DNA of 64,000 nt from Arthrobacter sp. 35W (GTDB taxonomy: Bacteria > Actinomycetota > Actinomycetes > Actinomycetales > Micrococcaceae), in the NCBI RefSeq assembly GCF_000482545.1, contig NZ_KI519454.1:186001-250000 (forward strand), read 5' to 3'. The position numbers were made by a program, and so were the translations under genes. How positions within the stretch are numbered: position 1 is the first letter of the stretch; each line of letters starts with the position of its first letter. Positions 1 through 10,087 of this stretch are shown piece by piece. A model generated the notes under the pieces. That model was not told the origin of the DNA and did no database searches. It worked only from the letters and a program-made list of their open reading frames with translations.

Positions 1-210
1 GGCATGGTGCTGGCCGTCCGGTTCACGGATGGTGCCCCCGATGGTGCCCCCGGCGTCGCCGCTAATCCTGGGACCGATGTGGTGCCGCTGCTGCGGGACC
101 GGCCACCGGCGTCCGACGGCGGGCCGCTGGCCTATGTGTGCCGCGGCATGGTCTGCGCCCTCCCCGTGGGGACGCCGCAGGAGCTGGCGGCCCGGCTGGC
201 ACAGCCCTGA
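1..210 (+). CDS. C-terminal end of a DUF255/thioredoxin-domain protein (partial)
   Basis: Only the last 69 codons are in the window; the reading frame is open from the first base and stops at 208-210. The tail carries the two-cysteine stretch YVCRGMVCALPVGTPQEL, which resembles the extreme C-terminus of the YyaL/spermatogenesis-associated-protein-20 family (thioredoxin-like domain followed by an epimerase-like barrel). The family's molecular role is unclear. The identity is supported by context: in M. tuberculosis the homologous gene (Rv1084) precedes a hemolysin III gene and a Z-prenyl synthase gene, as here. The assignment rests on a short tail, so confidence is moderate. Confidence 0.5.
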   Translation, partial: GMVLAVRFTDGAPDGAPGVAANPGTDVVPLLRDRPPASDGGPLAYVCRGMVCALPVGTPQELAARLAQP

Positions 211-234
211 CAGGCACCGTCCCAGCGGCCGGGC

Positions 235-882
235 CTAGTGCCAGATGGCCATGGCAATCGCGGCGAAATGCGTGGCGAAGCCGGCGATGGTGAAGGCGTG
301 GAAGAGTTCGTGGAAGCCGAAGTGCTTGTGGCTGAAGTTGGGCTTCTTGATCCCATAGATGACGGCGCCGGCAATGTAGAACACGCCGCCCAGGCAGATC
401 AGCACTGTGGCCGGCACGCTGGCGGCGGCAAACTCGGGCAGGAAGAACAATGCGGCCAGCCCCAGCAGGACGTAGACCGGCACGTACAGCCAGCGCGGCG
501 CGCCCACCCACAGGACCCGGAAGAGGATGCCGGCCACTGCGCCGGACCAGATCAGCCAGAGCAGCAGCGTGGCCACCGGCTGGGGCAGCAGCATCGCCGA
601 CAATGGCGTGTAGGAGCCGGCAATGACCAGCATGATGTTGGCGTGGTCCAGGCGTTTGAGCAGCACCTTGGTGCGCGGCGTCCAATTCCCGCGGTGGTAG
701 AGCGCGCTGGTGCCAAAGAGCAGCACGCCGGTGGCCGCGTAGATGGCCGAGGTGGCCTTGCCGGTGGTGGTGGGGGCCGCCAGAACCAGCAGCACGCCGC
801 CCAGCAGGGCCAGCGGCGCCATGCCGGCATGCAGCCAGCCCCGCCAGCTGGGCTTGGTCGTCAACAGCTGGGTGGCACTCAT
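235..882 (-). CDS. trhA: Hemolysin III family membrane protein (TrhA/YqfA-like)
   Basis: 215-residue protein with about seven hydrophobic segments and the family signatures: SALYH near residues 59-63, RLDHANI near 78-84, and a C-terminal HELFH at 191-195. These His/Asp/Ser residues form the proposed metal site of the PAQR/HlyIII superfamily. Bacterial members have been linked to membrane-energy or lipid homeostasis rather than proven haemolysis, so the name is historical. The ATG lies six bases after a TAGGAT box, so the transcript is probably leaderless. It is divergent from the prenyl synthase gene. Confidence 0.9.
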   Translation of the reverse strand: MSATQLLTTKPSWRGWLHAGMAPLALLGGVLLVLAAPTTTGKATSAIYAATGVLLFGTSALYHRGNWTPRTKVLLKRLDHANIMLVIAGSYTPLSAMLLPQPVATLLLWLIWSGAVAGILFRVLWVGAPRWLYVPVYVLLGLAALFFLPEFAAASVPATVLICLGGVFYIAGAVIYGIKKPNFSHKHFGFHELFHAFTIAGFATHFAAIAMAIWH

Positions 883-888
883 ACTGGC

Positions 889-894
889 ATCCTA
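889..894 (-). promoter_or_regulatory. -10 box of leaderless hemolysin III promoter
   Basis: On the minus strand TAGGAT ends six bases before the ATG at 882, which places the expected transcription start on the start codon. No convincing -35 hexamer is visible. Confidence 0.55.
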
Positions 895-974
895 ACGGGT
901 AACGTAGTCAGGGTAGTTCCCAACAATCAACAGCATGGCCGATCGGCCCTGACGAGTGGAAGCCGGGTGGTCCC

Positions 975-1757
975 ATGCAGCTGTTCTCCTCGCCCATGAG
1001 GATGCCCAGGCTGCTGTACGGCTACTACGAGCGCCGTCTGGTGCGTGCGCTGGACCGGAGCAGGATCCCCAACCACATCGGCGTCATGGTGGACGGGAAC
1101 CGGCGCTGGGCCAAGCAGTTCAACGCCCCCACCCGGGACGGCCACCAGGCCGGAGCCGACAAGATCCTTGAATTTCTGGGCTGGTGCCAGGAGCTGGGCA
1201 TCAAGGTTGTCACTCTCTACATGCTCTCCACGGACAATATGAGCCGCTCCAGCGAGGAGCTGGACGAGCTGATGGGCATCATCGCCAACACCATGGACCT
1301 GCTGGATGCCGACGCGGACATCAGCGTCCACGCGATGGGCGCCCCGGAGCTGCTGCCGGACTATCTGGCGGACAGACTCTCCTCTTTGACGGCCCGCGTG
1401 CCGGCCAAGGAGCGCATCCACGTGAACATGGCCATCGGCTATGGCGGCCGGCGCGAGATTGTCGACGCCGTCAAGGAACTGCTGCACGACGCCGAGGCCG
1501 CCGGCCGCTCGATGCCCGAGGTGGCCGATTCGCTCGACGTCGACGACATCTCCAAATACCTGTACACCCGCGGCCAGCCGGATCCGGATCTGGTGATCCG
1601 CACCTCGGGGGAGCAGCGGCTCTCCGGCTTCCTGATGTGGCAGAGCGCCTACAGCGAGTTCTATTTCTGCGAGGCCCTCTGGCCGGCGTTCCGCCGGATC
1701 GATTTCCTGCGCGCCCTGCGCGACTACGCCGGCCGCAGCCGCCGCTTCGGCGCCTAA
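975..1757 (+). CDS. uppS: Z-isoprenyl (undecaprenyl-type) diphosphate synthase
   Basis: 260-residue cis-prenyltransferase that condenses isopentenyl diphosphate onto an allylic primer for the polyprenyl carrier of peptidoglycan and wall glycans. The catalytic DGNRRW motif is at residues 40-45, followed by GH at the helix start, and the diphosphate-binding RTSGEQRLSGFLMWQ block lies near residue 210. Actinobacteria usually carry two cis-prenyl synthases: a short-chain Z-farnesyl enzyme (Rv1086 type) and a long-chain one. The neighbours (DUF255 protein, hemolysin III) match the Rv1086 position, so the product may be the short-chain intermediate. Chain length cannot be settled from sequence alone. 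Confidence 0.88.
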   Translation: MQLFSSPMRMPRLLYGYYERRLVRALDRSRIPNHIGVMVDGNRRWAKQFNAPTRDGHQAGADKILEFLGWCQELGIKVVTLYMLSTDNMSRSSEELDELMGIIANTMDLLDADADISVHAMGAPELLPDYLADRLSSLTARVPAKERIHVNMAIGYGGRREIVDAVKELLHDAEAAGRSMPEVADSLDVDDISKYLYTRGQPDPDLVIRTSGEQRLSGFLMWQSAYSEFYFCEALWPAFRRIDFLRALRDYAGRSRRFGA

Positions 1758-1846
1758 GGGCGTTTGGCAACAGTTCACCTGTCATTCCACGACACGCAAT
1801 CCAAGTTCCACCAGTTGCCCCCGCCGCCGGGCGTAGCGTGGGCCGT

Positions 1847-2020
1847 ATCGGAGGACACCTGGTCTTCCGATCGGGAGGCCGGTTATGACGGGTTGCGTCG
1901 CACAGCCGCCGGGTGCAGGGCACCCGGCAGTACAGCACGCAGCGCCGCGCATGGACCAGGGACCGAGCGTCCCTCTGGCACCCGCACCCACCCATTTGAT
2001 GCCGGGTGCGTGCACCCGGG
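1847..2020 (+). other. Structured leader upstream of phoH2: one hairpin and two twin palindromes
   Basis: The 275-base gap between uppS and phoH2 holds no convincing gene but three stem-loops. The first pairs 1847-1856 with 1862-1871. The second is a perfect 9-bp inverted repeat, GCCGGGTGC at 1908-1916 and GCACCCGGC at 1920-1928. The third reuses the same arms, GCCGGGTGC at 2001-2009 and GCACCCGG at 2012-2019, immediately before the phoH2 ribosome-binding site. A structured 5' UTR or a small RNA would fit; no known RNA family is recognised. Confidence 0.5.
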
Positions 2021-2032
2021 GCTGGAGTCGAT

Positions 2033-3364
2033 GTGGCACACACCCAGAACACGGAGCAGTCCGCAGCAGCACCCACCACCCACAGCTATGTGGTGGACAC
2101 GTCAGTGCTGCTGTCCGATCCGCGGGCCATCCTGCGGTTCGCCGAGCACGAGGTGATCGTCCCGGTGGTGGTCATCACCGAGCTGGAGGCCAAGCGCCAC
2201 GACCCTGAGCTGGGCTACTTCGCCCGCAAGGCCCTGCGCCTGCTGGACGATCTGCGCGTTGAGCACGGCGGCCTGAACAAGCCCGTCCCGCTCGGGACCG
2301 AGGGTGGCACGCTGCGGGTTGAACTGAACCACATCTCCGCGGACGTGCTGCCGGCCGGATTCCGGATCGGCGGCAACGACACGCGGATCCTGGCCGTGGC
2401 CAAGAACCTGGCCAATGAGGGCCGCAACGTCACGGTGGTCTCCAAGGACCTCCCGATGCGCGTCAAGGCCTCGGCCATGGGGCTGCACGCCGACGAGTAC
2501 CGCAACGAACTGGTCAAGGACTCCGGCTGGACGGGTGTGGCGGAGGTGGACGTGAGCGATGAGGAGATGACGCAGCTCTACACCCACCAGCCCAAGTTCA
2601 TCCCCGCCGCCGCGGAGCTGCCCACCAACACCGGCCTGGTGCTGCTCTCCAACCGCGGCTCGGCCCTGGGCCGCGTGGGCGCGGACAAGCAGGTGCGCCT
2701 GGTCAAGGGCGACCGCGACGTCTTCGGGCTGCACGGCCGCTCCGCCGAACAGCGCCTGGCCATCGACCTTTTGATGGACCCGGAGGTCGGCATCGTCTCC
2801 CTCGGCGGACGCGCCGGCACCGGCAAGTCCGCCCTGGCCCTCTGTGCGGGCCTTGAGGCCGTGCTGGAGCGCCGCGAACACCGCAAGGTGGTGGTCTTCC
2901 GCCCCCTCTACGCCGTGGGCGGCCAGGAGCTCGGCTACCTGCCCGGCTCCGAGTCCGAGAAGATGAACCCCTGGGCCCAGGCGGTCTTCGACACCCTCGG
3001 CGCGCTGGTCTCCCCGGAGGTGGTGGAGGAGGTCATGGGCCGCGGCATGCTGGAGGTCCTGCCGCTGACCCACATCCGCGGGCGCTCGCTGCACGATTCC
3101 TTCGTGATCGTGGACGAGGCACAGTCTCTGGAGAAGAACGTGCTGCTGACCGTGATGAGCCGCATCGGCCAGAACTCGAAGATCGTGCTCACCCACGACG
3201 TCGCCCAGCGCGACAACCTCCGCGTGGGCCGGCACGACGGCATCGCCGCCGTCGTCGAAATCCTCAAGGGCCACCCGCTCTTCGGCCACATCACCTTGAC
3301 CCGCTCCGAGCGCTCGCCGATCGCGGCCCTGGTCACGGAACTGCTGGAGGGCGCCGAGCTCTAG
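2033..3364 (+). CDS. phoH2: PhoH2: PIN-domain ribonuclease fused to PhoH ATPase
   Basis: 443-residue two-domain protein. The N-terminal VapC-like PIN domain begins [12 protein letters not shown], with the metal-binding Asp near residue 22. The C-terminal PhoH helicase-like ATPase has a Walker [10 protein letters not shown], at 258-266 and a Walker B ending IVDEAQS. PhoH2 proteins are described as sequence-specific RNA unwinding and cleaving enzymes. The GTG at 2033 is preferred over an earlier GTG at 2006 because GGAG lies at 2024-2027, five bases upstream. The upstream gap is rich in hairpins. The next gene is convergent. Confidence 0.88.
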   Translation: MAHTQNTEQSAAAPTTHSYVVDTSVLLSDPRAILRFAEHEVIVPVVVITELEAKRHDPELGYFARKALRLLDDLRVEHGGLNKPVPLGTEGGTLRVELNHISADVLPAGFRIGGNDTRILAVAKNLANEGRNVTVVSKDLPMRVKASAMGLHADEYRNELVKDSGWTGVAEVDVSDEEMTQLYTHQPKFIPAAAELPTNTGLVLLSNRGSALGRVGADKQVRLVKGDRDVFGLHGRSAEQRLAIDLLMDPEVGIVSLGGRAGTGKSALALCAGLEAVLERREHRKVVVFRPLYAVGGQELGYLPGSESEKMNPWAQAVFDTLGALVSPEVVEEVMGRGMLEVLPLTHIRGRSLHDSFVIVDEAQSLEKNVLLTVMSRIGQNSKIVLTHDVAQRDNLRVGRHDGIAAVVEILKGHPLFGHITLTRSERSPIAALVTELLEGAEL

Positions 3365-3377
3365 GGAGCAGGCCGCC

Positions 3378-4136
3378 TCAGGCGTCCGGGCCCAGCTCCC
3401 ACGGGATGTGGGCCCGGACGTCGGTCAGGCCGAAGCTGGTGTCCTCAAAGAGATCGTCCAGCATGTACTCGTCGACGGCGGCGATCGCCAGCCAGTGTCC
3501 GGCCCCGGCGAGCTCGCCGTCCAGCGCCTGGCTGGCCACGCAGACGCCGGTGCCCGCGTCGATCCGCAGCAGCGTCCGGCCCGGGTAGAGCAGGGGGTGG
3601 CCGGGGCTGGTCGGCTGGTACGTGGCCGTCGGCTCGACCGTGGCCTGCCACGCCGTCCTGCCCTCATGCTCCACCACGGTGATGGGCCCCGGCTCCGCCA
3701 CATTGGCAAAGGGCGAATCCAGCGGGACCGGGGCGCGTCCAGCCAGTTCCACGGGGTCAAGCAGGGCGGCAAAGCGCGGCGTGCCGAACACCGGTTCGCC
3801 GTAGGCGGCCTCGGGGCGCCGGGCGACCAGCCCGTCGCCGTCGTACACGGGCGTCACCAGATGCGGCGGCAGGTACCAGGGCTTGCGGTTGCCGCTGATG
3901 AACAGCCCGTCCCGGGAGTCGTTGATCCCCGAGGTGTTCTGCAGCAGCGCGCCGTCCAGGGATTCCACGCGCAGGGCTCCGGGCCGGCGCAGCCAGCAGG
4001 CCACCGGCGCCGGCGGCTCGCGCCCGTCCCCGCGCTGGGCAGTGGGAATGCCCCAGCGCAGCGTGAAACGCAGGCTTTGCCATTTCCACGGCGAGGACCT
4101 GCACAGGTTCCGCCACTGCGCTGCGGTGGGCTCCAT
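3378..4136 (-). CDS. Conserved hypothetical protein, 252 residues
   Basis: I do not recognise the family. The protein is soluble, with no signal peptide or membrane segment, is rich in Pro and Trp, and ends in an acidic stretch (EYMLDDLFEDTSFGLTDVRA). The repeated hydrophobic beta-like segments (TVVEHEGRTAWQATVEP, HPLLYPGRTLLRIDAGTGV) suggest a beta-sheet fold, possibly a lipoprotein-carrier-like barrel; this is speculative. The start is set at ATG 4136 because TAGGAT lies six bases upstream; a GTG two codons earlier (4142) is the alternative. It is divergent from the prepilin peptidase and convergent with phoH2. Confidence 0.7.
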   Translation of the reverse strand: MEPTAAQWRNLCRSSPWKWQSLRFTLRWGIPTAQRGDGREPPAPVACWLRRPGALRVESLDGALLQNTSGINDSRDGLFISGNRKPWYLPPHLVTPVYDGDGLVARRPEAAYGEPVFGTPRFAALLDPVELAGRAPVPLDSPFANVAEPGPITVVEHEGRTAWQATVEPTATYQPTSPGHPLLYPGRTLLRIDAGTGVCVASQALDGELAGAGHWLAIAAVDEYMLDDLFEDTSFGLTDVRAHIPWELGPDA

Positions 4137-4142
4137 GGCCAC

Positions 4143-4148
4143 ATCCTA
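4143..4148 (-). promoter_or_regulatory. -10 box of leaderless promoter, hypothetical gene
   Basis: Minus-strand TAGGAT ends six bases before ATG 4136. It lies back-to-back with the -10 box of the divergent prepilin peptidase gene about 50 bases away. Confidence 0.55.
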
Positions 4149-4196
4149 CGCGGAATTCCCACGCGTGCCGCGGCCTGCCGGCAGGTCCCGGTGTCG

Positions 4197-4202
4197 TAGC
4201 AT
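4197..4202 (+). promoter_or_regulatory. -10 box of leaderless promoter, prepilin peptidase
   Basis: TAGCAT with exactly six bases between its end and ATG 4209, the geometry expected when the start codon is the first transcribed codon. Confidence 0.55.
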
Positions 4203-4208
4203 CGGGCC

Positions 4209-4715
4209 ATGATGGTGCGGATGGGGGAGCTGTGGACCGGCAGCTGGCCGGCGGCCGCGGCGGTGCTGGCGGCGCTGCTTTTCTTCCTGCCCGTCTCGGT
4301 GCGGCTGGCCATCATCGACATCCGCACCCACCGTCTGCCCAACCGTCTGGTCTTCCCCGGCTTCGCCGTCCTGGTGGTCCTGCTGCCAGGCGCTGCGCTG
4401 CTGGCCGGCGAGGCCGCCACCGCGCTGCGCACCCTCGCGGCGGGGGCGGCAGTGGGCGGGCTCTATCTGGCGCTGCGGCTGATCCATCCGGCGGGCATGG
4501 GGCTGGGGGATGTGAAATTGGCCGTGGTGCTGGGCCTGCTCCTGGGCTTTTCCGGCTGGGCTGCCGTGCTGGCCGGCACCGCCGGGGCCTTCCTGCTGGG
4601 CGGCGTCTGGGGGCTGGTGCTGCTGGCCACCGGGCGGGGCACGGTGAAGACCCAGATCCCTTTTGGGCCGTTCATGATCGCCGCCGCCTGGGCCGCGCTG
4701 CTGCTGGTGCCCTGA
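4209..4715 (+). CDS. A24-family prepilin peptidase (short, TadV/CpaA type)
   Basis: 168-residue integral membrane aspartic protease with about six transmembrane helices. Both catalytic aspartates are visible: D37 in AIIDIRTHRLPN and D101 in the GLGD motif (GMGLGDVKL). It lacks the N-terminal methyltransferase domain of PilD, as is usual for the small TadV/CpaA enzymes that cleave Flp or type IV pilin leaders. No pilin or secretion genes lie nearby, so the substrate is elsewhere in the genome. The ATG at 4209 follows a leaderless-type promoter. Confidence 0.85.
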   Translation: MMVRMGELWTGSWPAAAAVLAALLFFLPVSVRLAIIDIRTHRLPNRLVFPGFAVLVVLLPGAALLAGEAATALRTLAAGAAVGGLYLALRLIHPAGMGLGDVKLAVVLGLLLGFSGWAAVLAGTAGAFLLGGVWGLVLLATGRGTVKTQIPFGPFMIAAAWAALLLVP

Positions 4716-4737
4716 GCCCGCCGGCAGCGGTGGTCGG

Positions 4738-4743
4738 TAGGCT
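4738..4743 (+). promoter_or_regulatory. -10 box of leaderless promoter, Nudix gene
   Basis: TAGGCT ends six bases before ATG 4750, indicating that the Nudix gene is transcribed separately from the prepilin peptidase gene that ends 34 bases upstream. Confidence 0.5.
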
Positions 4744-4749
4744 TGGACC

Positions 4750-5223
4750 ATGCCTGCACCCGACTTCCTGCTGTCCCTGCGCGCCAAGATCGGCCACGAC
4801 CCGCTCTGGCTCCCCGGTGTGAAGGGGGTGGTGTTCGACGACGACGGCCGGGTGCTGCTGGGCCAGCGCGCCGACACCGGCGAATGGGCGCTGATCACCG
4901 GCATGCTCGACCCGGGGGAGGAGCCGGCGTCCGGACTGCTGCGGGAAATCTTCGAGGAAACCGCCGTGGAGGCCGGGATCGAGGGCCTGGTGGCCATCGA
5001 CGTCGTCGGCCCCGTCACCTTCCCCAATGGCGACGTCTGCGACTTCCTGAACATCGTCTTCCGCTGCCGCTATCTGGGCGGCGAGGCCCGGGTGAATGAC
5101 GACGAATCGCTGGACGTGCGTTGGTTCGCCCTGGACGAGCTGCCGGCGATGCGCCCCGGACACCTCAAGAGCATCGAGCAGGCGCTCGCCTTCGACGGCA
5201 GAACCCACTTCGCCCCCGCTTAA
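4750..5223 (+). CDS. Nudix hydrolase
   Basis: 157-residue Nudix-fold pyrophosphohydrolase acting on nucleoside-diphosphate-linked substrates; the exact substrate is unknown. The Nudix box runs from G51 to V73 and keeps all the metal-binding residues (E57, R65, E66, E69, E70), but the conserved glycine near its end is Ala72 (REIFEETAV). The N-terminus (LRAKIGHDPLWLPGVKGVVFD) is typical of an actinobacterial group annotated as NUDIX domain proteins or MutT-like. It is followed directly by a long palindromic terminator shared with the convergent efflux gene. Confidence 0.85.
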   Translation: MPAPDFLLSLRAKIGHDPLWLPGVKGVVFDDDGRVLLGQRADTGEWALITGMLDPGEEPASGLLREIFEETAVEAGIEGLVAIDVVGPVTFPNGDVCDFLNIVFRCRYLGGEARVNDDESLDVRWFALDELPAMRPGHLKSIEQALAFDGRTHFAPA

Positions 5224-5229
5224 ACCCAA

Positions 5230-5285
5230 CTGTGCGACAGTTGACATCCCTAAAACGCGTCATAGGGACGTCAACTGTCGCACAG
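5230..5285. terminator. Bidirectional terminator, long palindrome (family I)
   Basis: Arms 5230-5252 and 5263-5285 (23 bp) are complementary except for one position, which becomes a G-U pair in the minus-strand transcript. The loop is 10 bases. It separates the convergent Nudix and MFS genes. The arm ends (CTGTGCGACAG) are shared with the palindrome at 13985-14040. Confidence 0.8.
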
Positions 5286-5298
5286 ATGAGGGGTGGGG

Positions 5299-7680
<2,382 letters not shown>

Positions 7681-7697
<17 letters not shown>

Positions 7698-7734
7698 AAA
7701 GTAAAAGTTTGCACTATCAAACCAAGAGTGCAAA
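7681..7734. promoter_or_regulatory. Probable TetR operator: TTTGCACT inverted repeat plus third half-site
   Basis: TTTGCACT at 7708-7715 and AGTGCAAA at 7727-7734 form a perfect inverted repeat with an 11-base spacer. A third TTTGCACT lies at 7681-7688, just inside the regulator's 5' end. The dyad overlaps the region expected to hold the regulator's own promoter (minus-strand TTGGTT and TACTTT hexamers), consistent with autorepression. Confidence 0.6.
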
Positions 7735-7768
7735 GTTGTTTTCGAGTGGCGTTTGTCACGGCATGCAA

Positions 7769-7814
7769 AAGGCCCGCGGCCCGCGCCCCGGCAAGGGGGC
7801 GGGCCGCGGGCCTT
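7769..7814 (-). terminator. Rho-independent terminator of fumC
   Basis: Perfect 16-bp GC-rich stem, 7769-7784 with 7799-7814, followed on the minus strand by TTTTGC. It lies downstream of fumC and upstream of the TetR promoter region. Confidence 0.75.
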
Positions 7815-7832
7815 GAAGGCCTGCGCCGGGTG

Positions 7833-9263
7833 CTACTGGGGCGGGCGCGTCATGGACATGACGTCCAGGGCGGTGTCCAGCTGCTCCTCGGTGACCTCGC
7901 CGCGCTCCAGGAAGCCCAGGGCGATGACTGTTTCACGGATGGTCAGACCCTCGGCCACGGCGTGCTTGGCGATCTTGGCGGCGTTCTCGTACCCGATGTA
8001 CTTGTTCAGCGGCGTCACGATGGAGGGGGAGGCCTCGGCCAGGAAGCGGGCGCGCTCCACATTGGCGGTGAGGCCGTCGATCATCTTGTCGGCCATCACG
8101 CGGGAGGTGTTGGCCAGCAGGCGGATGGACTCCAGCAGGTTGGCGGCCATCACCGGGATGCCGACGTTCAGCTCGAAGGCGCCGTTGGTGGAGGACAGGG
8201 CGATGGTGGTGTCATTGCCAATCACCTGGGCGGCAACCATGATGGCGGCCTCGCAGATGACCGGGTTGACCTTGCCCGGCATGATCGAGGAGCCCGGCTG
8301 CAGGTCCGGAATCGCGATCTCGCCAAGGCCGGTGTTGGGACCCGAGCCCATCCAGCGCAGATCGTTGTTGATCTTCATGAAGGAATAGGCGATGTTGCGC
8401 AGCTGGCCGGAGGCCTCGATGAGGCCGTCGCGGTTGGCCTGGGCCTCGAAGTGGTTGCGGGCCTCGGTCAGCGGCAGGCCGGTGTCGGCGGCCAGCAGGG
8501 CGATGACGCGCTGCGGGAAGCCAGCGGGGGTGTTGATGCCGGTGCCGACGGCGGTGCCGCCGAGGGGGACCTCGGCCACGCGCGGCAGGGAGGCCTGGAT
8601 GCGCTCGATGCCGTAGCGGACCTGGGCGGCGTAGCCGCCGAACTCCTGGCCGAGGGTGACGGGGGTGGCGTCCATGAGGTGCGTGCGGCCGGACTTCACG
8701 ACAGTGGCGAATTCGGCTTCCTTGCGCTCCAGCGAGGCGGCCAGGTAGTCCAGCGCGGGGATCAGGTCATTGATCAGCGCGGAGGTGGCAGCCACGTGGA
8801 CGGACGTCGGGAAGACATCGTTGGAGGACTGCGAGGCGTTGACGTGGTCGTTCGGGTGGACGCGCTTGTCGTTGCCCGCAGCCGCCAGGGCCTCGTTGGC
8901 CAGGGAGGCGATGACCTCGTTGGTGTTCATGTTCGAGGAGGTTCCGGAGCCGGTCTGGAAGACATCGATCGGGAAGTCGCCGTCGAACTCGCCGGTGGCA
9001 ACCAGATCAGCAGCGGCCTCAATGGCGCGGGCGAGCTCGCCGTCGAGCACTCCCAATTCTGCATTGGCGGTTGCGGCGGCCTTCTTGATGCGGGCCAGGG
9101 CCTCGATGTGGGCGCGCTCGAGCGTGGTGCCGGAGATCGGGAAGTTCTCCACGGCGCGCTGCGTCTGGGCGCTGTAGCGGGCGTTGACCGGAACCCGGAC
9201 CTCACCCATGGTGTCGTGTTCGATGCGGAACTCTTGTGCGGTGGCCGCGGCAGTGTCAGTCAT
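7833..9263 (-). CDS. fumC: Class II fumarate hydratase
   Basis: 476-residue homotetrameric, iron-independent fumarase interconverting fumarate and L-malate in the TCA cycle. The superfamily signature [11 protein letters not shown] (canonical GSSxMPxKxNP) is present, together with [15 protein letters not shown] and the active-site block [17 protein letters not shown]. The start is ATG 9263 ([20 protein letters not shown]), which matches the family N-terminus; the frame is open a further 27 codons upstream without family similarity. Its position near glpX and DUF4245 matches the M. tuberculosis Rv1098c-Rv1100 cluster. Confidence 0.95.
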   Translation of the reverse strand: MTDTAAATAQEFRIEHDTMGEVRVPVNARYSAQTQRAVENFPISGTTLERAHIEALARIKKAAATANAELGVLDGELARAIEAAADLVATGEFDGDFPIDVFQTGSGTSSNMNTNEVIASLANEALAAAGNDKRVHPNDHVNASQSSNDVFPTSVHVAATSALINDLIPALDYLAASLERKEAEFATVVKSGRTHLMDATPVTLGQEFGGYAAQVRYGIERIQASLPRVAEVPLGGTAVGTGINTPAGFPQRVIALLAADTGLPLTEARNHFEAQANRDGLIEASGQLRNIAYSFMKINNDLRWMGSGPNTGLGEIAIPDLQPGSSIMPGKVNPVICEAAIMVAAQVIGNDTTIALSSTNGAFELNVGIPVMAANLLESIRLLANTSRVMADKMIDGLTANVERARFLAEASPSIVTPLNKYIGYENAAKIAKHAVAEGLTIRETVIALGFLERGEVTEEQLDTALDVMSMTRPPQ

Positions 9264-9333
9264 GATTTCTACGATATCTGAACCTGGCACCCTTGTGCTC
9301 ACGCGTGCAGGCTCCGCACGGGGCGGGCGGCCA

Positions 9334-9363
9334 TTGACGTGCAAGTAAATGCTTGCCTATCGT
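9334..9363 (+). promoter_or_regulatory. ArsR promoter with overlapping dyad
   Basis: TTGACG at 9334-9339 and TATCGT at 9358-9363 are separated by 18 bases. The predicted start of transcription falls on GTG 9370, giving a leaderless message. The spacer contains the dyad GCAAG (9341-9345) and CTTGC (9352-9356), a likely ArsR-type operator for autorepression. Confidence 0.65.
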
Positions 9364-9369
9364 TGCAGT

Positions 9370-9705
9370 GTGGCGGATGTATTCAAGGCCCTGGCCGATC
9401 CCACCCGCAGGATCATCCTGGACGAGCTGGCGGAGCGGGACGGGCAGACGCTTTTTGAGCTCTGCGGACGGCTGCTCATGGTCCATGGGCTCTCGTCGTC
9501 GCGCCAAGCTATTTCACAGCATTTGGAATTGCTGGAAGCGGCCGGTCTCATCGATTCCAGGCGCGAGGGCAGGTACAAGTTCCACCACATCAACACCACG
9601 CCGCTTGAGTCGATCTTCGAGCGGTGGCTCAACAAGCCCGGCACTGCCGGCACCGAAGGCAGAGGAGAGAACGATGAGAATCCACCTGACAAGCGTGTTC
9701 GTTGA
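9370..9705 (+). CDS. ArsR/SmtB-family transcriptional regulator
   Basis: 111-residue winged-helix repressor starting MADVFKALADPTRRIILDEL, the standard N-terminus of the metal-independent ArsR subgroup. The recognition region is SRQAISQHLELLEAAGLI. No clear metal-binding cysteine pair is visible, so a metal sensor role is unlikely. GTG 9370 is chosen because it agrees with the family start and the promoter geometry; an ATG at 9349 lies inside the promoter. Its 3' end overlaps the VOC gene by 32 bases, indicating an operon. Confidence 0.85.
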   Translation: MADVFKALADPTRRIILDELAERDGQTLFELCGRLLMVHGLSSSRQAISQHLELLEAAGLIDSRREGRYKFHHINTTPLESIFERWLNKPGTAGTEGRGENDENPPDKRVR

Positions 9706-10063
9706 CGACCAGGCGAAGGCACTGGAGTTCTACACCGAAAAGCTCGGGTTTGTGAAGAAGGACGACGTCCCGCTGGGTGCCGACCGGTGGCTGACGGTGG
9801 CCTCGGCGCAGGAGCCGGACGGCACGCGCCTGCTGCTGGAGCCCAGCGGGCACCCGGCCGTGCACCCGTTCAAGGATGCGCTCGTGGCCGACGGCATCCC
9901 GTTCACGCAGTTTGCCGTGGAGGACGTCCAGGCCGAATACGAACGGCTGAGCGCCCTTGGCGTGCGCTTCACTCAGGAACCGGCCACGATGGGGCCCGTG
10001 ACCACTGCCGTCTTTGACGACACCTGCGGGAACCTGATCCAGATTGCGCATATGGCCGGGTGA
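9674..10063 (+). CDS. VOC-family (glyoxalase/bleomycin-resistance-like) protein
   Basis: 129-residue vicinal-oxygen-chelate protein with two beta-alpha-beta-beta-beta halves (MRIHLTSVFVDDQAKALEFYTEKLG, then GIPFTQFAVEDVQAEYERLSALG) and a terminal FDDTCGNLIQIAH strand that contributes to the usual metal site. Substrate unknown. AGGAGA lies at 9663-9668, six bases before the ATG and inside the arsR coding sequence, so translation is coupled. ArsR-VOC pairs are common in actinobacteria and suggest stress-induced detoxification. Confidence 0.82.
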   Translation: MRIHLTSVFVDDQAKALEFYTEKLGFVKKDDVPLGADRWLTVASAQEPDGTRLLLEPSGHPAVHPFKDALVADGIPFTQFAVEDVQAEYERLSALGVRFTQEPATMGPVTTAVFDDTCGNLIQIAHMAG

Positions 10064-10087
10064 CGGCCCTGCGCCCCAAGCAGGCTT

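Noticed and set aside
1765-1800. Pho box near GTTCACC upstream of phoH2
   Set aside because: Only one GTTCACC-like repeat is present; the second direct repeat does not match the consensus, and actinobacterial phoH2 is not established as phosphate-regulated.
2102-3289. 395-codon minus-strand frame opposite phoH2
   Set aside because: Low-complexity antisense translation with no domain; the plus strand has PIN and PhoH motifs.
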